From Tenrec ecaudatus (taxonomy: Eukaryota; Chordata; Mammalia; Afrosoricida; Tenrecidae), in NCBI RefSeq assembly GCF_050624435.1, contig NC_134542.1, positions 112,451,677 through 112,515,676 of the forward strand: 64,000 bases of DNA, read 5' to 3'. This document shows positions 33,858-44,866 of the stretch, one piece after another (within the stretch, counting starts at the first letter, position 1; every line of letters begins with the position of its first letter). The translations under genes were made by a program, and so were the position numbers. The notes under the pieces are model-generated. The model was not told the origin of the DNA, searched no databases, and saw nothing but the letters and a program-made list of their open reading frames with translations.

Positions 33858-34145
33858 GGAGGCAGTGGTAGTATAGTGGTAGAATTTTTACCTTCTATGC
33901 AGGAAATCCAAGTTTGATTCCCAGCCAATACGTGCACAGGCACAGCCACCATGATCCATCCACGGAAGGTTGCTGGGTGTCAGGATGCTGAACAGGTTTC
34001 TGCAAGCTTCCAGATAAACGAAGTGGGAAGAAACCACCGGCGGCCTACTTTTGAAAACCAGCCATTGCAAACCATGCGGTTTGCACAGTCCAATCCTGTT
34101 TTGCATGGGGTCTCCATGGGTCTTGGGCCAACTTGATGGCAGCGA
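33858..34145 (+). mobile_element. tRNA-Gly-headed SINE with AfroSINE-like tail
   Basis: The first ~72 bp look like a decayed tRNA-Gly: A box TAGTATAGTGG (33,866-33,876) and B box near GTTTGATTCCC (33,912-33,922). The body includes 'gatgctgaacaggtttctgc' and 'gcttccagataaacgaagtg'. The end 'gggtcttgggccaacttgat … ggcagcgaacc' shares the RTE/AfroSINE-style tail. It is not a functional tRNA gene, because of stem mismatches and the fused body. Confidence 0.78.
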
Positions 34146-34149
34146 ACCA

Positions 34150-34680
34150 GAATGAAAAGATGCATATTTTAAAAGTAGGTTCTCCGGCTCTAGTTCTAGG
34201 GAGTTACATTCACCCGATCCGGAGTGGTGCCTGGCAGCTTTCGCAGCAGGTGACTTGAGAGCAGAACCAGAGACACTTAGCAATGACAGTGGGCAGAGCG
34301 ATGCTTTTAGATAGTGGCTGTGAAACAGGAAGGAGGATTTCTTGTGGGAGATTGTTAGATAGATGATAATCTTGGAAGAAGTCTTAGCAGTTATAGAATT
34401 TCACATAAGGGCCTTTTTCTTCACTATTAATTTTGTTGAGCTAGTTTTAAAACAATTCAGTGTTTATCAAGACACAGGAATGCTGGGCACAAATAAGTGT
34501 ATCCTTTGCTACTAAAGAAAAATAGAAAACATCACTGTGAGTTGGCACAATAAGGATTTATCTCCAGGAAGTACAATTTTGCTTCTTGGCTTCTAGAATC
34601 GCTGTGTCTGCTTTTGAAAGAAACCAGAAATGTATAAATAAGGAAGTAACCTGTTAGGGTCACACACAGTCACACCATCT
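34150..34680. other. No recognised feature
   Basis: AT-rich, unique-looking. Confidence 0.4.
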
Positions 34681-34684
34681 TTGG

Positions 34685-34885
34685 TTGTTGGTTGCCATGG
34701 AGTTCATTCGAAATCACTGGGGCTGCACGTGTCCCTCACAAAGGTGTTCCATCAGCCTCCCAGGCTGTGGCCTGTCACGAGCAGATGGCCAGGCTTATCT
34801 TCTGAGGCATTTGTGTGTGGGTTCAAACTACCCACCCATTTGGAGAGTAGTTGAGGGTTTAACTGTTTGTGTCGCACGAGAACTT
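34685..34885 (-). mobile_element. AfroSINE-related SINE (type 2), minus strand
   Basis: Order is the complement of type 2: 'ttgccatggagttcattcga', 'cagatggccaggcttatctt', 'tgtgggttcaaactacccac', and the head complement 'gggtttaactgtttgtgtcg'. Confidence 0.75.
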
Positions 34886-34924
34886 CTAGGAGTGTTTTTA
34901 GGGCATTAACATACTAACACGGTG

Positions 34925-35108
34925 GAAGGAAGCCTACCTTGGCTCATAACAGCCAGGTGAGCAGTTTGAACTCCCTAGCTGTCATGCAGAAGAAAGGGGA
35001 GGCTTTTGACTCCTATAGAATTCCTGTCTCAGAAACCCACAGATGTGGTTCTACCACATCCAACAGGGTTACTATGAGTCAGAATTGACTTGATGGCAGT
35101 GAGTTTTG
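34925..35108 (+). mobile_element. AfroSINE (type 1)
   Basis: Decayed head, then 'ccaggtgagcagtttgaact', 'cctgtctcagaaacccacag' and the well-kept tail 'gttactatgagtcagaattg'. Confidence 0.82.
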
Positions 35109-35419
35109 TAACCCAATGGAGGACTGGCTCATATTTTAATTATGATTCTATCCTTCTTCCTTCAATGCAGGGACATCTTGATGAGATAAAATAATGATTA
35201 GAACTCCTTCCCAGGGGATAGTGGGAGTGCATCCACAAATATGCATATTTGGATATGTGTATTTACCTTTACTGCAAATATATATCCATGAGTGTAGTGG
35301 AGTTTAAAGGGGCAAAGATTTTAAAACTTCTTAGACATAACCAAACATCGGAGGCAATGTCACTGAAGATCATTTTCCTAGGGGACACCAAGATCAATTG
35401 GCAAAACATAGTTCACAAA
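35109..35419. other. No recognised feature
   Basis: AT-rich sequence. The left limit of the following L1 is not sharp and may extend into 35,385-35,420. Confidence 0.35.
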
Positions 35420-36680
35420 GACAATTTTCAGACCCAGGGACAAGGGAACAATGAGATCTAAAATCAATGGCGAGAAGGGCATAGAATGCTTGGTGGGGTT
35501 CGATCAAGTGCAATGTAGCCCAGAGGAATTACTGGGAGCTGAATGAAGGTCAACCCTGATAGTGGGAGAGGAGAAAAGTAAAAGGAAATAGAGGAAAGAA
35601 GTAGGTGGCAAAAGACATTTATGGAGGTATAAACATAGGCATGTACATATGTAAATATATTAATATATAATGATAGGGATATAAGTCTATGTACTTATAG
35701 TTATATGTTAAGTATTAAGGTAGCAGATGGACATTAGTCCTCTACTCAAGTCCTCACTCAATGCAAGAAAACTCTGTTCTAATAACTAAACTTTGTTGCT
35801 CACCATCCTTAAAGGATTGCTAAAGACAAAATGGGTACATAAGCTAATGTGGTGAAGAAAGTTAATGGTGCCTGGCTCTTAAAAGATACAGTGTCTGGGG
35901 TCTTAAAGGCTTGAAGTTAAATAAATGAGCGAAGCAACAAAGCCCACATGGAAGAAGCACACCAACCTGTGTGATCATGGGGTGTGGACAGGATCAGCTA
36001 TCAGGCATCAGAAGACCCAAAACAAACAATGTGAATGAGGAAGGTCTGAATGGAGACTCAAAGTCCATCTGTAGACAATTGGACACCTCCTCACAGAAGA
36101 GTCACAAGGAAGGGATGAGCCAGCCAGGGTGTAGTATAGCATAGAAGAAACACACAGCATCCCTCTAGTTCTTTAATGGTTCCCCCCTTTCCCTGCCTCC
36201 TCCCCCCACCACACACTATCATGACCCCAGTTCTACCTTTCAAATCTGGCTAGACTGGAGCATGCACACTGGGACAGATAAGAGCTCTCAACACTAGGAA
36301 TTCAAGACAGATATACCCCTCAAGAAAGGTAATGGGAGTAACGATACCATGAGGATATGGGGAAGGTGGAGGAGAGAAAGAGACAAAGGGAGAACCAATC
36401 TCAAGGATCAATGTATAACCCCCAGGGGAGACAATCAACAGAAACATGGGTGAAGGGAGACAGCGGACAGTGTAACATATGAAAATAAAAATAATTTATA
36501 ATTTATCTAGGGTTCATGGGGGTGGGAGGAAAAAATGAGGGGCTGATACCAAGGGCTCAAGTACAAAGAAAATGTTTTAAAAATGATATTGGCAACCTAT
36601 GTGTAAAGTTTTTGATACAATGGATTTGACAATTGTTATGAGAGCTGCAAGAGCCCCCAATAAAATGATTTATAAAAAAC
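35420..36680 (+). mobile_element. L1 3' UTR, older subfamily, single module
   Basis: From 'acaattttcagacccaggga' through the AT block (35,640-35,700), one copy of the 246-bp module (about 35,810-36,020), the AC-rich block and the purine tract to CCCAATAAAATGATTTATAA. Old, judging by many small gaps relative to 49,885-52,195. Confidence 0.88.
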
Positions 36681-37828
36681 CAAAGCAATAATTTTCTATG
36701 TTCTACTTTGGTGAGTGGTGACCAGAATCTTAAACACTTGTGGGTGGCATCCAAGGTGCAACCAACAGAGAGACCATCAGACAAGGGCCTCTCTGATTTT
36801 AAGTTGAGTGAGTTCACATTGTAGTGTCCTTACTTAACTTTCTGAAAAAGGGTGTCCTGTGGGCTGAAGAACAGAAACACATTTCTATACTTCATTCCAG
36901 GAACCAACTTCAGGACAAACCTGCACACATTGACAACCATCTAGACAATATTTTAAATGATGATGTATACTTACTACCTATTTAACTTTACCAAAATACC
37001 TCATTATGATCAAGGAACACAGCCATGTGTCACAAAATATTGCAATTTCCCTGTAATGTGTTTTAAAACTTCATTTAGAGCCCATTCTCTGCTTTGTTTT
37101 GAATCCTTAGTGTCATTTTACTCTGTGTATTTGGCCTGTAATGACTTGTCAGGCAGTGACTTTTCTATACATATAGTTCTGTCAGAATTCCAAAAGCACA
37201 TTAGCAGTGATGAAACAAAGGCCTCAGAGGTAGGCATATTTTACTGTAAGATAACATGCTCCTTTTAGACATTGTTTGCCATGTGTCTTTGAACACCTAG
37301 GAATTGTATTATCTTACTGTAGCACAAGGCTGAGTGCTTTCTAGTGTAATTATGTGATGAAAGAAAGTATAGTTCAGAGTGAGCTGCATTGTGCTGCTTA
37401 TGTTTTTTAAATGACAAGTTTAATAACAATAAAACAAGTAAGTAGCGTACTAAGAAAATAATATAAAACTATATTTAACTTGATGTACTGAGGACTTTCT
37501 GGGATAAGACTCTAATAATAAAATGGGATAATCTTTAATCAATTTAGCTCATTGGGTCCACTTGAGGCAAGCATTTCCCTTTATAACGTAATAAATATAA
37601 ACAAGGTAGAAGTCTTTCATTTATTTATTACCAGCCCAACATCCTTTTCTTCCTTCTTCTGCATACAGTACCATGGTTTTCTTGCCAGAATGATTTCTTG
37701 CCCACTCCTTTGAGTCTTGTTATGGCTCAATTAAAGTACCTTGCCCTCATCTGGCTGAGAGGTGAATGCATAAAACAATAAGCTGCTCCAGGTTTTGACT
37801 CTTGAAAGAAAAACTACCAACTGCTTTT
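36681..37828. other. No recognised feature
   Basis: AT-rich and unique-looking. The 103-codon ORF (36,957-37,268) shows no domain. Confidence 0.4.
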
Positions 37829-37839
37829 AAAAGGATCAC

Positions 37840-38908
37840 TCCCCACTCCCTATCATTCACAATGATATGATTTTTTTTGTTTGTTCTCTGATACCTCAGC
37901 CTATTGACACCTCGTGATCACACACTGGTGTGCTTCTTTCATGTGGACTTTGTGGCTTCTGTGCTAGATGGCTGCATGTTTATCTTCAAACCTCTAAAAG
38001 ACCCCAGAAGCAGTGTCTTTTGATAGCTGGGCACCATCAGCTTTCGTCACCACATTTGCTTATGCACCTGCTTTGTCTTCAGTGATCATGGAATGCCAGT
38101 TTAATAGAACAAAGTGTTCTTGCATTGAGGGAGTACTTGAGTAGAGGCCCAATGTCCATCTGCTACCTTAATACTAAACCTATAAATATATACACATAGA
38201 TCTATTTCCCCATCATCACATATAAATATATTTACATATGCACATGCCTGTATTTAGACTTCTATAAATGCCCTTTGCCTCCTAGTTCTTTCCTCTATTT
38301 CCCTTTGCTCTTCTCTTGTCCCACTATCATGTTCAGCCTTCATTTGGGTTTCAATAATTCCTCTCAGTTACATTGCCCTTGATCAAGCCTCCTAAACCTT
38401 CCTCCCCAGCAATTTTGGATCACTTGTTGTTCCCTTGTCCCTGGGTTGGTTAACATTCCATTCCTTTCTCATGCCCCCCACCTTCCATGTCCCCTCGGGA
38501 CTGTTGGTCCTGTTGTTTTCTCCTCTGGATCGTTTATCCTGCCTATCTTATCTAGATAGACATGCAGATATAATAATATGCAGAAGAAACAAGACAGAGC
38601 CAAACAAAAAACAATGACAAAGAAAAAGAAAATACTGTAAATAGTTCAAGGTCTGTTTGTTGACCTTTAGGAGCGTTTTCTGGTTGAGTCTGATGGGGTG
38701 CCACGCCCTGGCCCCAAATTCTAATTTTGGTATTCTTTGGGGATTTCATTGCTCTGTTCCCCTTGCTGTTCTGTTGCACACCCTTAGTGTTTCGCATCAG
38801 TGTGGTGGGGTCTGATTGGGCAAAATTCTCACAGTGTATCTCCAGTGTTCTCCCCGGTAGTGCTGTGGGTCAGTGAGAGAGGTCGTGTCTCATAGTAGGG
38901 GCTGCCCT
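37840..38908 (-). mobile_element. L1 3' UTR, inverted 5' half of a twin-primed insertion
   Basis: Minus-strand L1 3' UTR. Its left edge is the complement of the 'gaatg…gggagtg' junction block, and it runs back to upstream UTR sequence ('ctcactgacccacagcac' complement) at about 38,900. The plus-strand 3' half follows directly and begins where this half's left edge ends, the signature of twin priming. Confidence 0.88.
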
Positions 38909-39507
38909 ACAGAGTGTAGACCCAAAGCTCATCTGTAGGCAATTGGACATCCCTTTCCAGAAGGGTCATGGGGAGGGGAGGAGATGAGCCAGTCAGGGTG
39001 GATTGTAGCATGGATGAGACATACATCTTTCCTCTAGTTTTTTAGTTTCCTTCCCTCACATTACTATGATTTTAATTCTACATTACAAATCTGGCTACAC
39101 CAGAGGATATACAGAGGTACAGATAAGAGCTGGAAACACAGGAAAACCAGGCCCAATAATGAGAGTAGCAATACCAGGAGTGGAAGGGGAAAGTGGGGGA
39201 GAAAGGGTTAACTGATCACAATGATTACATATAACCCCCTCACTGGGGGACGGACAACAGAAAAGTGGGTGAATGGAGACATTGGACAGTGTAACATATG
39301 AAAAAAATTATAATTTATCAATGCTTCTTGAGGAAGAGAGGGTAGGGGAGGGAGGGAAAACAGTGAGGAGGTGATACCCAGGGCTCAAGTAGAAAGCCAA
39401 TGCTTTGAGAATGATGATGACAACAAATGTACAAATGTGCTTGACACAATGGATGGATGTATGGATTGTGATAAGAGTTGTATGAGCCCCCAATAAAATG
39501 ATTTTTA
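38909..39507 (+). mobile_element. L1 3' terminus, sense half of the twin-primed insertion
   Basis: Starts '…acagagtgtagacccaaagc', continues through the AC-rich and purine blocks to CCCAATAAAATGATTTTT. A TSD AAAAGGATCAC flanks the whole inverted-plus-sense unit (37,829-37,839; 39,508-39,518), so both halves are one event. Confidence 0.9.
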
Positions 39508-39609
39508 AAAAGGATCACATTAGAAGTTCTTGAATAAAAATGAATGGTAGAAAAATGTAAAACAGAACTGAAAATTGTAAAAGAGATCAGGCTCATGGGC
39601 CATATAGAG

Positions 39610-39895
39610 ATGTGTGGGGCTACCAAAACTAGGTCCCTTTGGCACCCTTCTGATCTGGAACTGAACTCTTCTCCAGGTTAGACAAACCAATCATTCAACC
39701 TCAGGACAGAGGCTCAGAGAAGAAGGAGGAAAGGAGACCCGAAACCTTGCGAGGAAGTGGGACATGTGATGGCACATTGGAGACATTGAAATGGATGGAT
39801 TGAAACAAAATGTATAGACTTTTTTGAGTGTAAAACTGATGATCTGTTCCATAAACTTCCATGTACAGTAAAATAAAATGTTAAAGTAGCAAAAA
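39610..39895 (+). repeat. Unclassified interspersed repeat, copy B
   Basis: Partner of 2,530-2,825. Shared blocks: 'ctggaactgaactc', 'accaatcattcaa', 'gaaggaggaaaggaga', 'gaagtgggacatgtgat', and an AT-rich end with AATAAAATG at about 39,870. A ~40-bp block of copy A is absent here. Confidence 0.5.
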
Positions 39896-40172
39896 CATTC
39901 TTCCTTGCAGAGGTGAGTCATAAAGAACACTGGCTTGTTCCTGCTCTCTGGACCTCTAGTGCGACCATGTCTTTTCTGAACACTCTCCTGCAGTCACTCC
40001 TTTTGTGCTCAGAGGCATTCCATATCCTTCGGAAAAATCTTTGGTTTTTCAAGTCTGCCAGAGACAGTCTTTGCTGCTACCACAAAGGGTCCATGATGGA
40101 CACAAAGAGCTTTCACATCTTAATGTATGTTACTTTTCTGAAGGACTTTTATAGAATTTAGCACTTTGTATT

Positions 40173-40688
40173 TGAGGTAATTAGTTTATTGTACCAACCT
40201 GGCCGATAAACACAGGTGGGGTTAATTGAAGGGCGGAGGGATAAATGGCTCAGTGAGCTTCGCCTTTCGAGTTCTTGGGTCTCTTGCTTTGTGATGGTCG
40301 GACCAGGGTGCAGCTGCCTTTGCCAGTTCCCAGCTTTAGCTGGCAAGGCTTACTTCCTGCAAGACATCATGAGGAGAAGCCACTTGGACCTACCCCGATG
40401 CAGCCCCGGGTGCTGGAGCACCTGTGTGGAGACCCCTGCCAGTGCTGAGATGCTTACACAGTCACTGACTCAGCTTTCCTCCTGCAGTCAGCATCATTGC
40501 GTCTATTTGGTGAGATGGAGGAGGACTTTGTGAATTGGTGTTGGACATATGGGTTAATGTTGGACTTGTGGGCTTGGGCAGCACTGGGTTGGGATGTTGT
40601 CCTGATGCGCACTTAACCTTTATATAAACCCCTCCCTTATACATGAGTTTTTGTGGATTTGTTTCTCTAAAGTACTCAGACTAATACA
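40173..40688 (+). mobile_element. Solo ERVL-like LTR, perfect TSD GTATT
   Basis: Starts TGAGGTAATTAGTTTATTGT and ends ACTCAGACTAATACA. A perfect TSD GTATT flanks it (40,168-40,172; 40,689-40,693). A TATATAAACC string at about 40,620 gives the sense direction and fixes the strand of the related minus copies. 516 bp. Confidence 0.88.
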
Positions 40689-40726
40689 GTATTGCTATAT
40701 ACATACAGAAGAGACATATATGTTTC

Positions 40727-40762
<36 letters not shown>
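40727..40762 (+). repeat. (TG)n microsatellite
   Basis: Pure (TG)n of about 17 units after a TATGTATGTG-like lead-in. Confidence 0.95.
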
Positions 40763-40766
<4 letters not shown>

Positions 40767-40785
40767 ACAAATATATGTCCCTGGT

Positions 40786-40935
40786 AGTTATGGGTTGGGC
40801 TGAGATCTGCATGGTCAGCAGTTTGAAACCACCAGTAGGTCTGTGGGAGAAAGACTTGGCATTCTACTCCTTATACAGTTACAATTTTAAAAACCAACAG
40901 GAAGTTGCTATCAGTCAACATTGACTCCATGGGAG
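40786..40935 (+). mobile_element. AfroSINE (type 1), head-truncated
   Basis: 'gttatgggttgggctgagat', 'ggtcagcagtttgaaaccac', 'tggcattctactccttatac' and the tail 'atcagtcaacattgactcca'. Confidence 0.8.
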
Positions 40936-41069
40936 GGGGGTGGGGGAGGGGGAGAGAGAGAGGCAAAGAGAGAGAATACATACATACATACATAAAAAAT
41001 GTCATGAAAAAATGGAATAGAAAGATAATGAAATTTGCACGAACTTTGTGAAGTCCCTTCACAGACATA

Positions 41070-41359
41070 CACCAAACTGCTATTAAGTTAATTTAGACCA
41101 TGAATATCAAACATTAACTCCTTTCTACTAATGTATGTATGGGAGTGTACATATGTATTTATGAGATACATATGAAATTACCAAGGTTATACCAGGATAT
41201 TTATGAAGTCTTTTTCTTTCCTAAGTAAGGGAAACTCAAACCTTAATGTAGAATTTCGCCCCTTTTTTTAAGGCAGGTCAAGGTTACAAAGGGATTATAG
41301 AATGATAGCACTTAATGGCAGCATTTCTGGAATGTTGAGAGACTCTTGAACTACAAGAG
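41070..41359. other. No recognised feature
   Basis: AT-rich, unique-looking. Confidence 0.4.
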
Positions 41360-41560
41360 AGCATGGTCTAGAGATTTGAGACTTGGGAGCATCGAGATCT
41401 TGTGTTTAGTCTTGTCTCTGCCACTGAATGGCCTTCAATATCCATTTAACCTTCAGGGCCATACTTTTCACAACTGTGAGGAAAAGATGATAATTTCTTT
41501 ACCTTCCTCATAAGTACCTCATAAGACTGCATGAATATCAAATGAGAGATCCTTATGTAA
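41360..41560 (+). repeat. MIR SINE
   Basis: MIR sense order: 'catggtctagagatttgaga', 'gtctctgccactgaatggcc', 'aactgtgaggaaaagatgat', 'acctcataagactgcatgaa'. Confidence 0.8.
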
Positions 41561-41839
41561 TTCAATGGAAAACGAGCTATTCAATTAAAAGTCCATATTA
41601 TGCCAAACAAAAGGAATAGCAAACAATGCAATCATGACACGGGAGAATTTACATAATTTTATGTGGAATCCAAAAATTAATGAAAGTATAGTTAAAATAA
41701 TCACAGCTGTAAAAAAATATGAGGCTTGCTCAAAAGGCAAATTTATGAGGTGAGCAATCAGCTCCCCTTTATAAGAAGGAACACCACTGACAGGTGTGTA
41801 ATAAGTGGAATTAATATCTGTCAAATACCAAGTGTACTT
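41561..41839. other. No recognised feature
   Basis: An AT-rich stretch with a 79-codon minus ORF (41,585-41,824) that would hold one strong hydrophobic segment. No homologue is recognised, so it is treated as chance. Confidence 0.35.
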
Positions 41840-41930
41840 GGTATTGCTATCTTCATTTTACAGAGGAACAAAATAAAGCTCAGAGAAATTCCTTGTTAAG
41901 GTGAAAAATGCTAGTGATTAGCTTCAAACT
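41840..41930 (-). repeat. MIR fragment, minus strand
   Basis: 'cttcattttacagaggaaca … aaataaagctcagagaaatt' is the usual MIR antisense 'attttacagatgagga…ctcagag' motif. Short and old. Confidence 0.6.
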
Positions 41931-42027
41931 CTTTGTGTGTTACCTTCTCATTTTGAATCTGGGCTTGGCCATGTGGTTTGTTTTGGCAAATGGTATATTC
42001 GCTCCCATGACACAAGCCGGTTTACCC

Positions 42028-42165
42028 TGGAGTCAATTTTAAATCATTGGGACCCCATATGTATCAGGATGTGTCCTATAGGGGTTTCAGTGTCTGATAT
42101 TTCAAAACGAGATCACAGGCCCCTATTCTGGCATACTTGAGCCGACTGAAACCACCAACATTTTA
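42028..42165 (-). mobile_element. Possible AfroSINE, minus strand, very decayed
   Basis: 'ctggagtcaattttaaatca' and 'tcctataggggtttcagtgt' resemble the tail complement. The head is not clear. Confidence 0.4.
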
Positions 42166-42300
42166 GTGACAAACTGACCTCACTAATTATTTAAAATAGG
42201 CAGGTACTTCAAACATGACAAAAGGAGGCTGTGTAAGTCCTGAGGTCATGAAAATCGTTTGACCTCAACTCCTAACCAAAAGATTGGTGATTTTATCTGA

Positions 42301-42505
42301 CCCCAGAGCCTTGGTGGAATAGTGGATATGCCATGGGCTGCTGATTGCAAGGTTGGTGGTTTGAAACCCTGTGATGTGCTAGGCACAGAAAAAGGAGGTG
42401 TTCTAATTCCCACAAATAGTTGCAGTCTCAGAAGCTCACAGGGATAGTTCTATTCTGTCCTATAGGGTCAGTATGAGTCAGCATTGACTCCGTGGTACTG
42501 AATTG
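42301..42505 (+). mobile_element. AfroSINE (type 1), full length
   Basis: Head 'agagccttggtggaatagtg' (A-box-like TGGAATAGTGG), B-box-like 'ggtttgaaaccct', then 'gcagtctcagaagctcacag', 'tattctgtcctatagggtca' and tail 'tatgagtcagcattgactcc'. The best full-length copy for building a local consensus. Confidence 0.88.
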
Positions 42506-42544
42506 GGCTTATTTTTTGGTATGAGTGGAACTGCAGAAGAGAGA

Positions 42545-42665
42545 CCTGTGATCTGCTTGGGTCTAGATGGTAGCCATGGAAACCCTATGGAGATTTGTTC
42601 AACTTTGTAACATGTGATGTCACTATAGGCTAGAATCAACTTGATAGCAGTGGATTTTGTTTTGC
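42545..42665 (+). mobile_element. AfroSINE-related SINE (type 2), 3' part
   Basis: 'ctgtgatctgcttgggtcta', 'ccatggaaaccctatggaga' and the tail 'ctagaatcaacttgatagca'. Confidence 0.72.
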
Positions 42666-43039
42666 TTTTCATAAGTGCATGAAAGTTGGGCTTTGGGGCG
42701 ATGCTTCTTTAAACCCTGAGATTATCATGACTTCAAGTTAGACAGAGGTGATGTGGAAAGGAACAAAGTTACCAAACTAAGACTTATAACTGGGACTAGA
42801 GACATGTGGCATCTCATGAGCCACTCTATCCAGATTCCGGATATGTAAACCATCACAGCCAAGGCTGCAGACATCATGGAGAAGCAACAAGAGATCTCAA
42901 TGCACATTGTCCAACTTCCTAATACACAGCATCACAGTATAGAAAATGTTGTCATTTTTTGTCACCTACATTTGGAATGATTTGCTATGCCACAAATCAT
43001 GCAAATATTCTGCCACTGGGAAGGAATCAGGGCTTAGCT
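42666..43039. other. No recognised feature; left flank of the near-complete L1
   Basis: The L1 5' end is not sharp; somewhere in 42,960-43,100 unique flank changes to L1 5' UTR. No TSD matching the right flank (AGGATTATTCCCC at 52,211) was found here. Confidence 0.35.
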
Positions 43040-43624
43040 ACATGGTCATTTTGTTTCCCTCTCTTCTTTCTATCCCCCGACAGTCTCATCCGGATTACTC
43101 AAAAATTTTTTTCTCCTTTTTGTCTCTTTTCTGTTCTCTCACACTCCACTGCAGACCTCCAGACTATTCCCCTTAGCCTAGGGCATTTACACATGCCCCA
43201 CACCCAGTGAGGTGAGCTCCACCCTGTGCAGCTAGCCCAAGTCTGGAAAAGCCCTGCCGACTTCCACCAAGGAATACTCTGCCTAACTTCTTACCTCGTA
43301 ATTCCTGCCTGTGTGCTTGGGAGAGCTCCTATTTTTCCTCTGTTGTCCCACATTACTGAGGGAACTTCCTGCTTTAGTGCCTCACAAGGGCTAAGGCTGC
43401 TTGGCCAACACTCATCAATATTCCAAGCTGCTGCAGGACCCTCTACCAAATCTCCACAACACCAAAGCAAACAACCCACCAGCCTTCTGGGGCACTCCCC
43501 TGAGAGGAAAGCCACAGGAGGATAAAGTGGTAGGTTAATTTCATACTGAAATTAGCTGTAGGCAGTTTGAAGAATCATTCCTACAAGTCTCCCAGAGAGC
43601 CAGTGCTCTTCAACTCCCTGGAAA
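43040..43624 (+). promoter_or_regulatory. Probable L1 5' UTR
   Basis: The ~580 bp before ORF1 are C-rich and moderately GC-richer than the flank, and they lead straight into the ORF1 start at 43,625. In L1 families this region holds the internal RNA polymerase II promoter. I see no repeated monomers and no YY1-type site that I could defend. The left edge is uncertain. Confidence 0.5.
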
Positions 43625-44608
43625 ATGGCATCTGGCTCCTCTAAAACAACACAATTCAAACAGCCATCAGCCCCCAAAACCTCAATGAAAAACACGAGAC
43701 ACAAAAGACAATGGCAGAAGATGTCCTGAGCATTACAACATGCATAGAAGAAGCAGACAATGAGCTGCCACAGAAAGAAAATTTCAGAATGCTGCTTGGA
43801 GCCATACAGGATTTGAAGGAAACAATATAGAAAAAGGATGAAATAATAGAGGTGATAAAGTCCATACACTAAAGAGAAATACAAGAGCTTAGGAAGAGAT
43901 AACAAAAACCAGTAGCAGACTGAAGATAACAAAAACCAGTAGAATCGACTAGAGGAAGCAGAGAACGGCACCAGTGACTTGGAGGACAACCAACGATACA
44001 TTAACAAATGCGAAAAAAAATCTAATAAGATCATCAGAGAAGCTGAAGAAAATCTAAGAGCTATGTCTGCTGCTATGAAGAGGAACAACAATAGAATTAT
44101 TGGCTTACTGGAGGAAGACACAACAAAGAAGTCATCTGCAACAATAGTGAGAGCATTCTTGGAGGAAAACTTCCCCAGCTTAATAAATGAAAACCAGGCA
44201 ACCATTCAGGAGGCTGAAAGAACACCAGCTAGAGTGAATCCCAAGTAGAAGCCACCAAGGCACATAATATTTAAACTATCCAACTTTGAGGAAAAGGAGA
44301 AAATCATGAGAGCAGCTAGGGTAAAACAAACAATCACATATAAAGGTTCCGAAATAAGAATATGCCCAGACCTATCAGCAGAAACTGTAAAGAAGAGGAG
44401 AGAGTGGAGTAACATAATCCAAAAATTGAAGCAAAAAAATGCAAACTCAAGAATACTTTACCAAGCCAAATTATCATTCAAGATAGATGGAGAAGTAAGA
44501 GTATTCCCAGATAAGGAAAACTCGAAGAATACGTTAAAGGAATCCCAACCCTACAAAAGATCCTTGATGACCCAGTATGAGCAGAAGAACAACACTCACC
44601 AAGCATAA
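43625..44608 (+). pseudogene. L1 ORF1 (broken)
   Basis: Start ATG at 43,625 follows the 5' UTR and gives MASGSSKTTQF. The product of an intact copy would be about 327 aa. Order: variable N-terminus; glutamate/lysine-rich coiled coil (about 43,740-44,060); RRM-like core beginning at MKRNNNRIIGLLEED (44,075-44,119); C-terminal domain with HIIFKLSNFEEKEKIMRAAR (about 44,261-44,320). In-frame stops near 43,730 and at 44,246 plus at least one frameshift in the first third make it a pseudogene. ORF1 protein coats L1 RNA as a trimer. The second half still reads open in one frame across 44,249-44,608, so decay is moderate. Confidence 0.9.
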
Positions 44609-44781
44609 ATAAGAGACCACCACATGGAACAACCTCACCCAGAGGGCAAAAAAGAGAAAACAGACCCCAAGATAGCTTTGGCTTAAGGTTGGAAAGAAGT
44701 CAAGAATTACACACACACACACATTCATAACACACTAATGAGAAAGGAAGGTAGGAAAACACCCAACACAAAAGGTATAAG
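44609..44781 (+). other. L1 ORF1-ORF2 spacer with (CA)n
   Basis: A ~170-bp non-coding spacer between the ORF1 stop and the ORF2 ATG. It has a short (CA)n at about 44,709-44,724, as L1 inter-ORF spacers often do. Confidence 0.75.
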
Positions 44782-44866
44782 ATGACATCGCAGAGTCCGC
44801 AGATGGAGATAATAACCCTGAATATCAATGGCGTAAACTCAGGCATTACAAGATTGAGGCTACAGA
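44782..44866 (+). pseudogene. L1 ORF2, first ~28 codons (endonuclease start)
   Basis: ATG at 44,782. The translation after MTSQSPQM reads EIITLNINGVNSGITRLRLQ, the conserved start of the L1 apurinic-like endonuclease with its Asn at the NINGV strand. The frame then leaves L1 ORF2 within AGAAAAC…AAAATAGATCG (about 44,865) and enters 3' UTR-type sequence. Most of the endonuclease domain is therefore missing from this copy. Confidence 0.85.

Noticed and set aside
33858..33930. Functional tRNA-Gly gene
   Set aside because: Stem pairing is damaged, there is no terminator T-run directly after it, and it is fused to a SINE body.
41585..41824. 79-codon minus ORF with a hydrophobic segment, possible small membrane protein
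   Set aside because: AT-rich context, no recognisable homologue, no regulatory or splice signal; hydrophobic frames are common in AT-rich DNA. A conservation test in related species would settle it.
43552..44205. 217-codon minus ORF
   Set aside because: It is antisense to L1 ORF1, whose sense reading is recognisable as the coiled-coil and RRM-like region.
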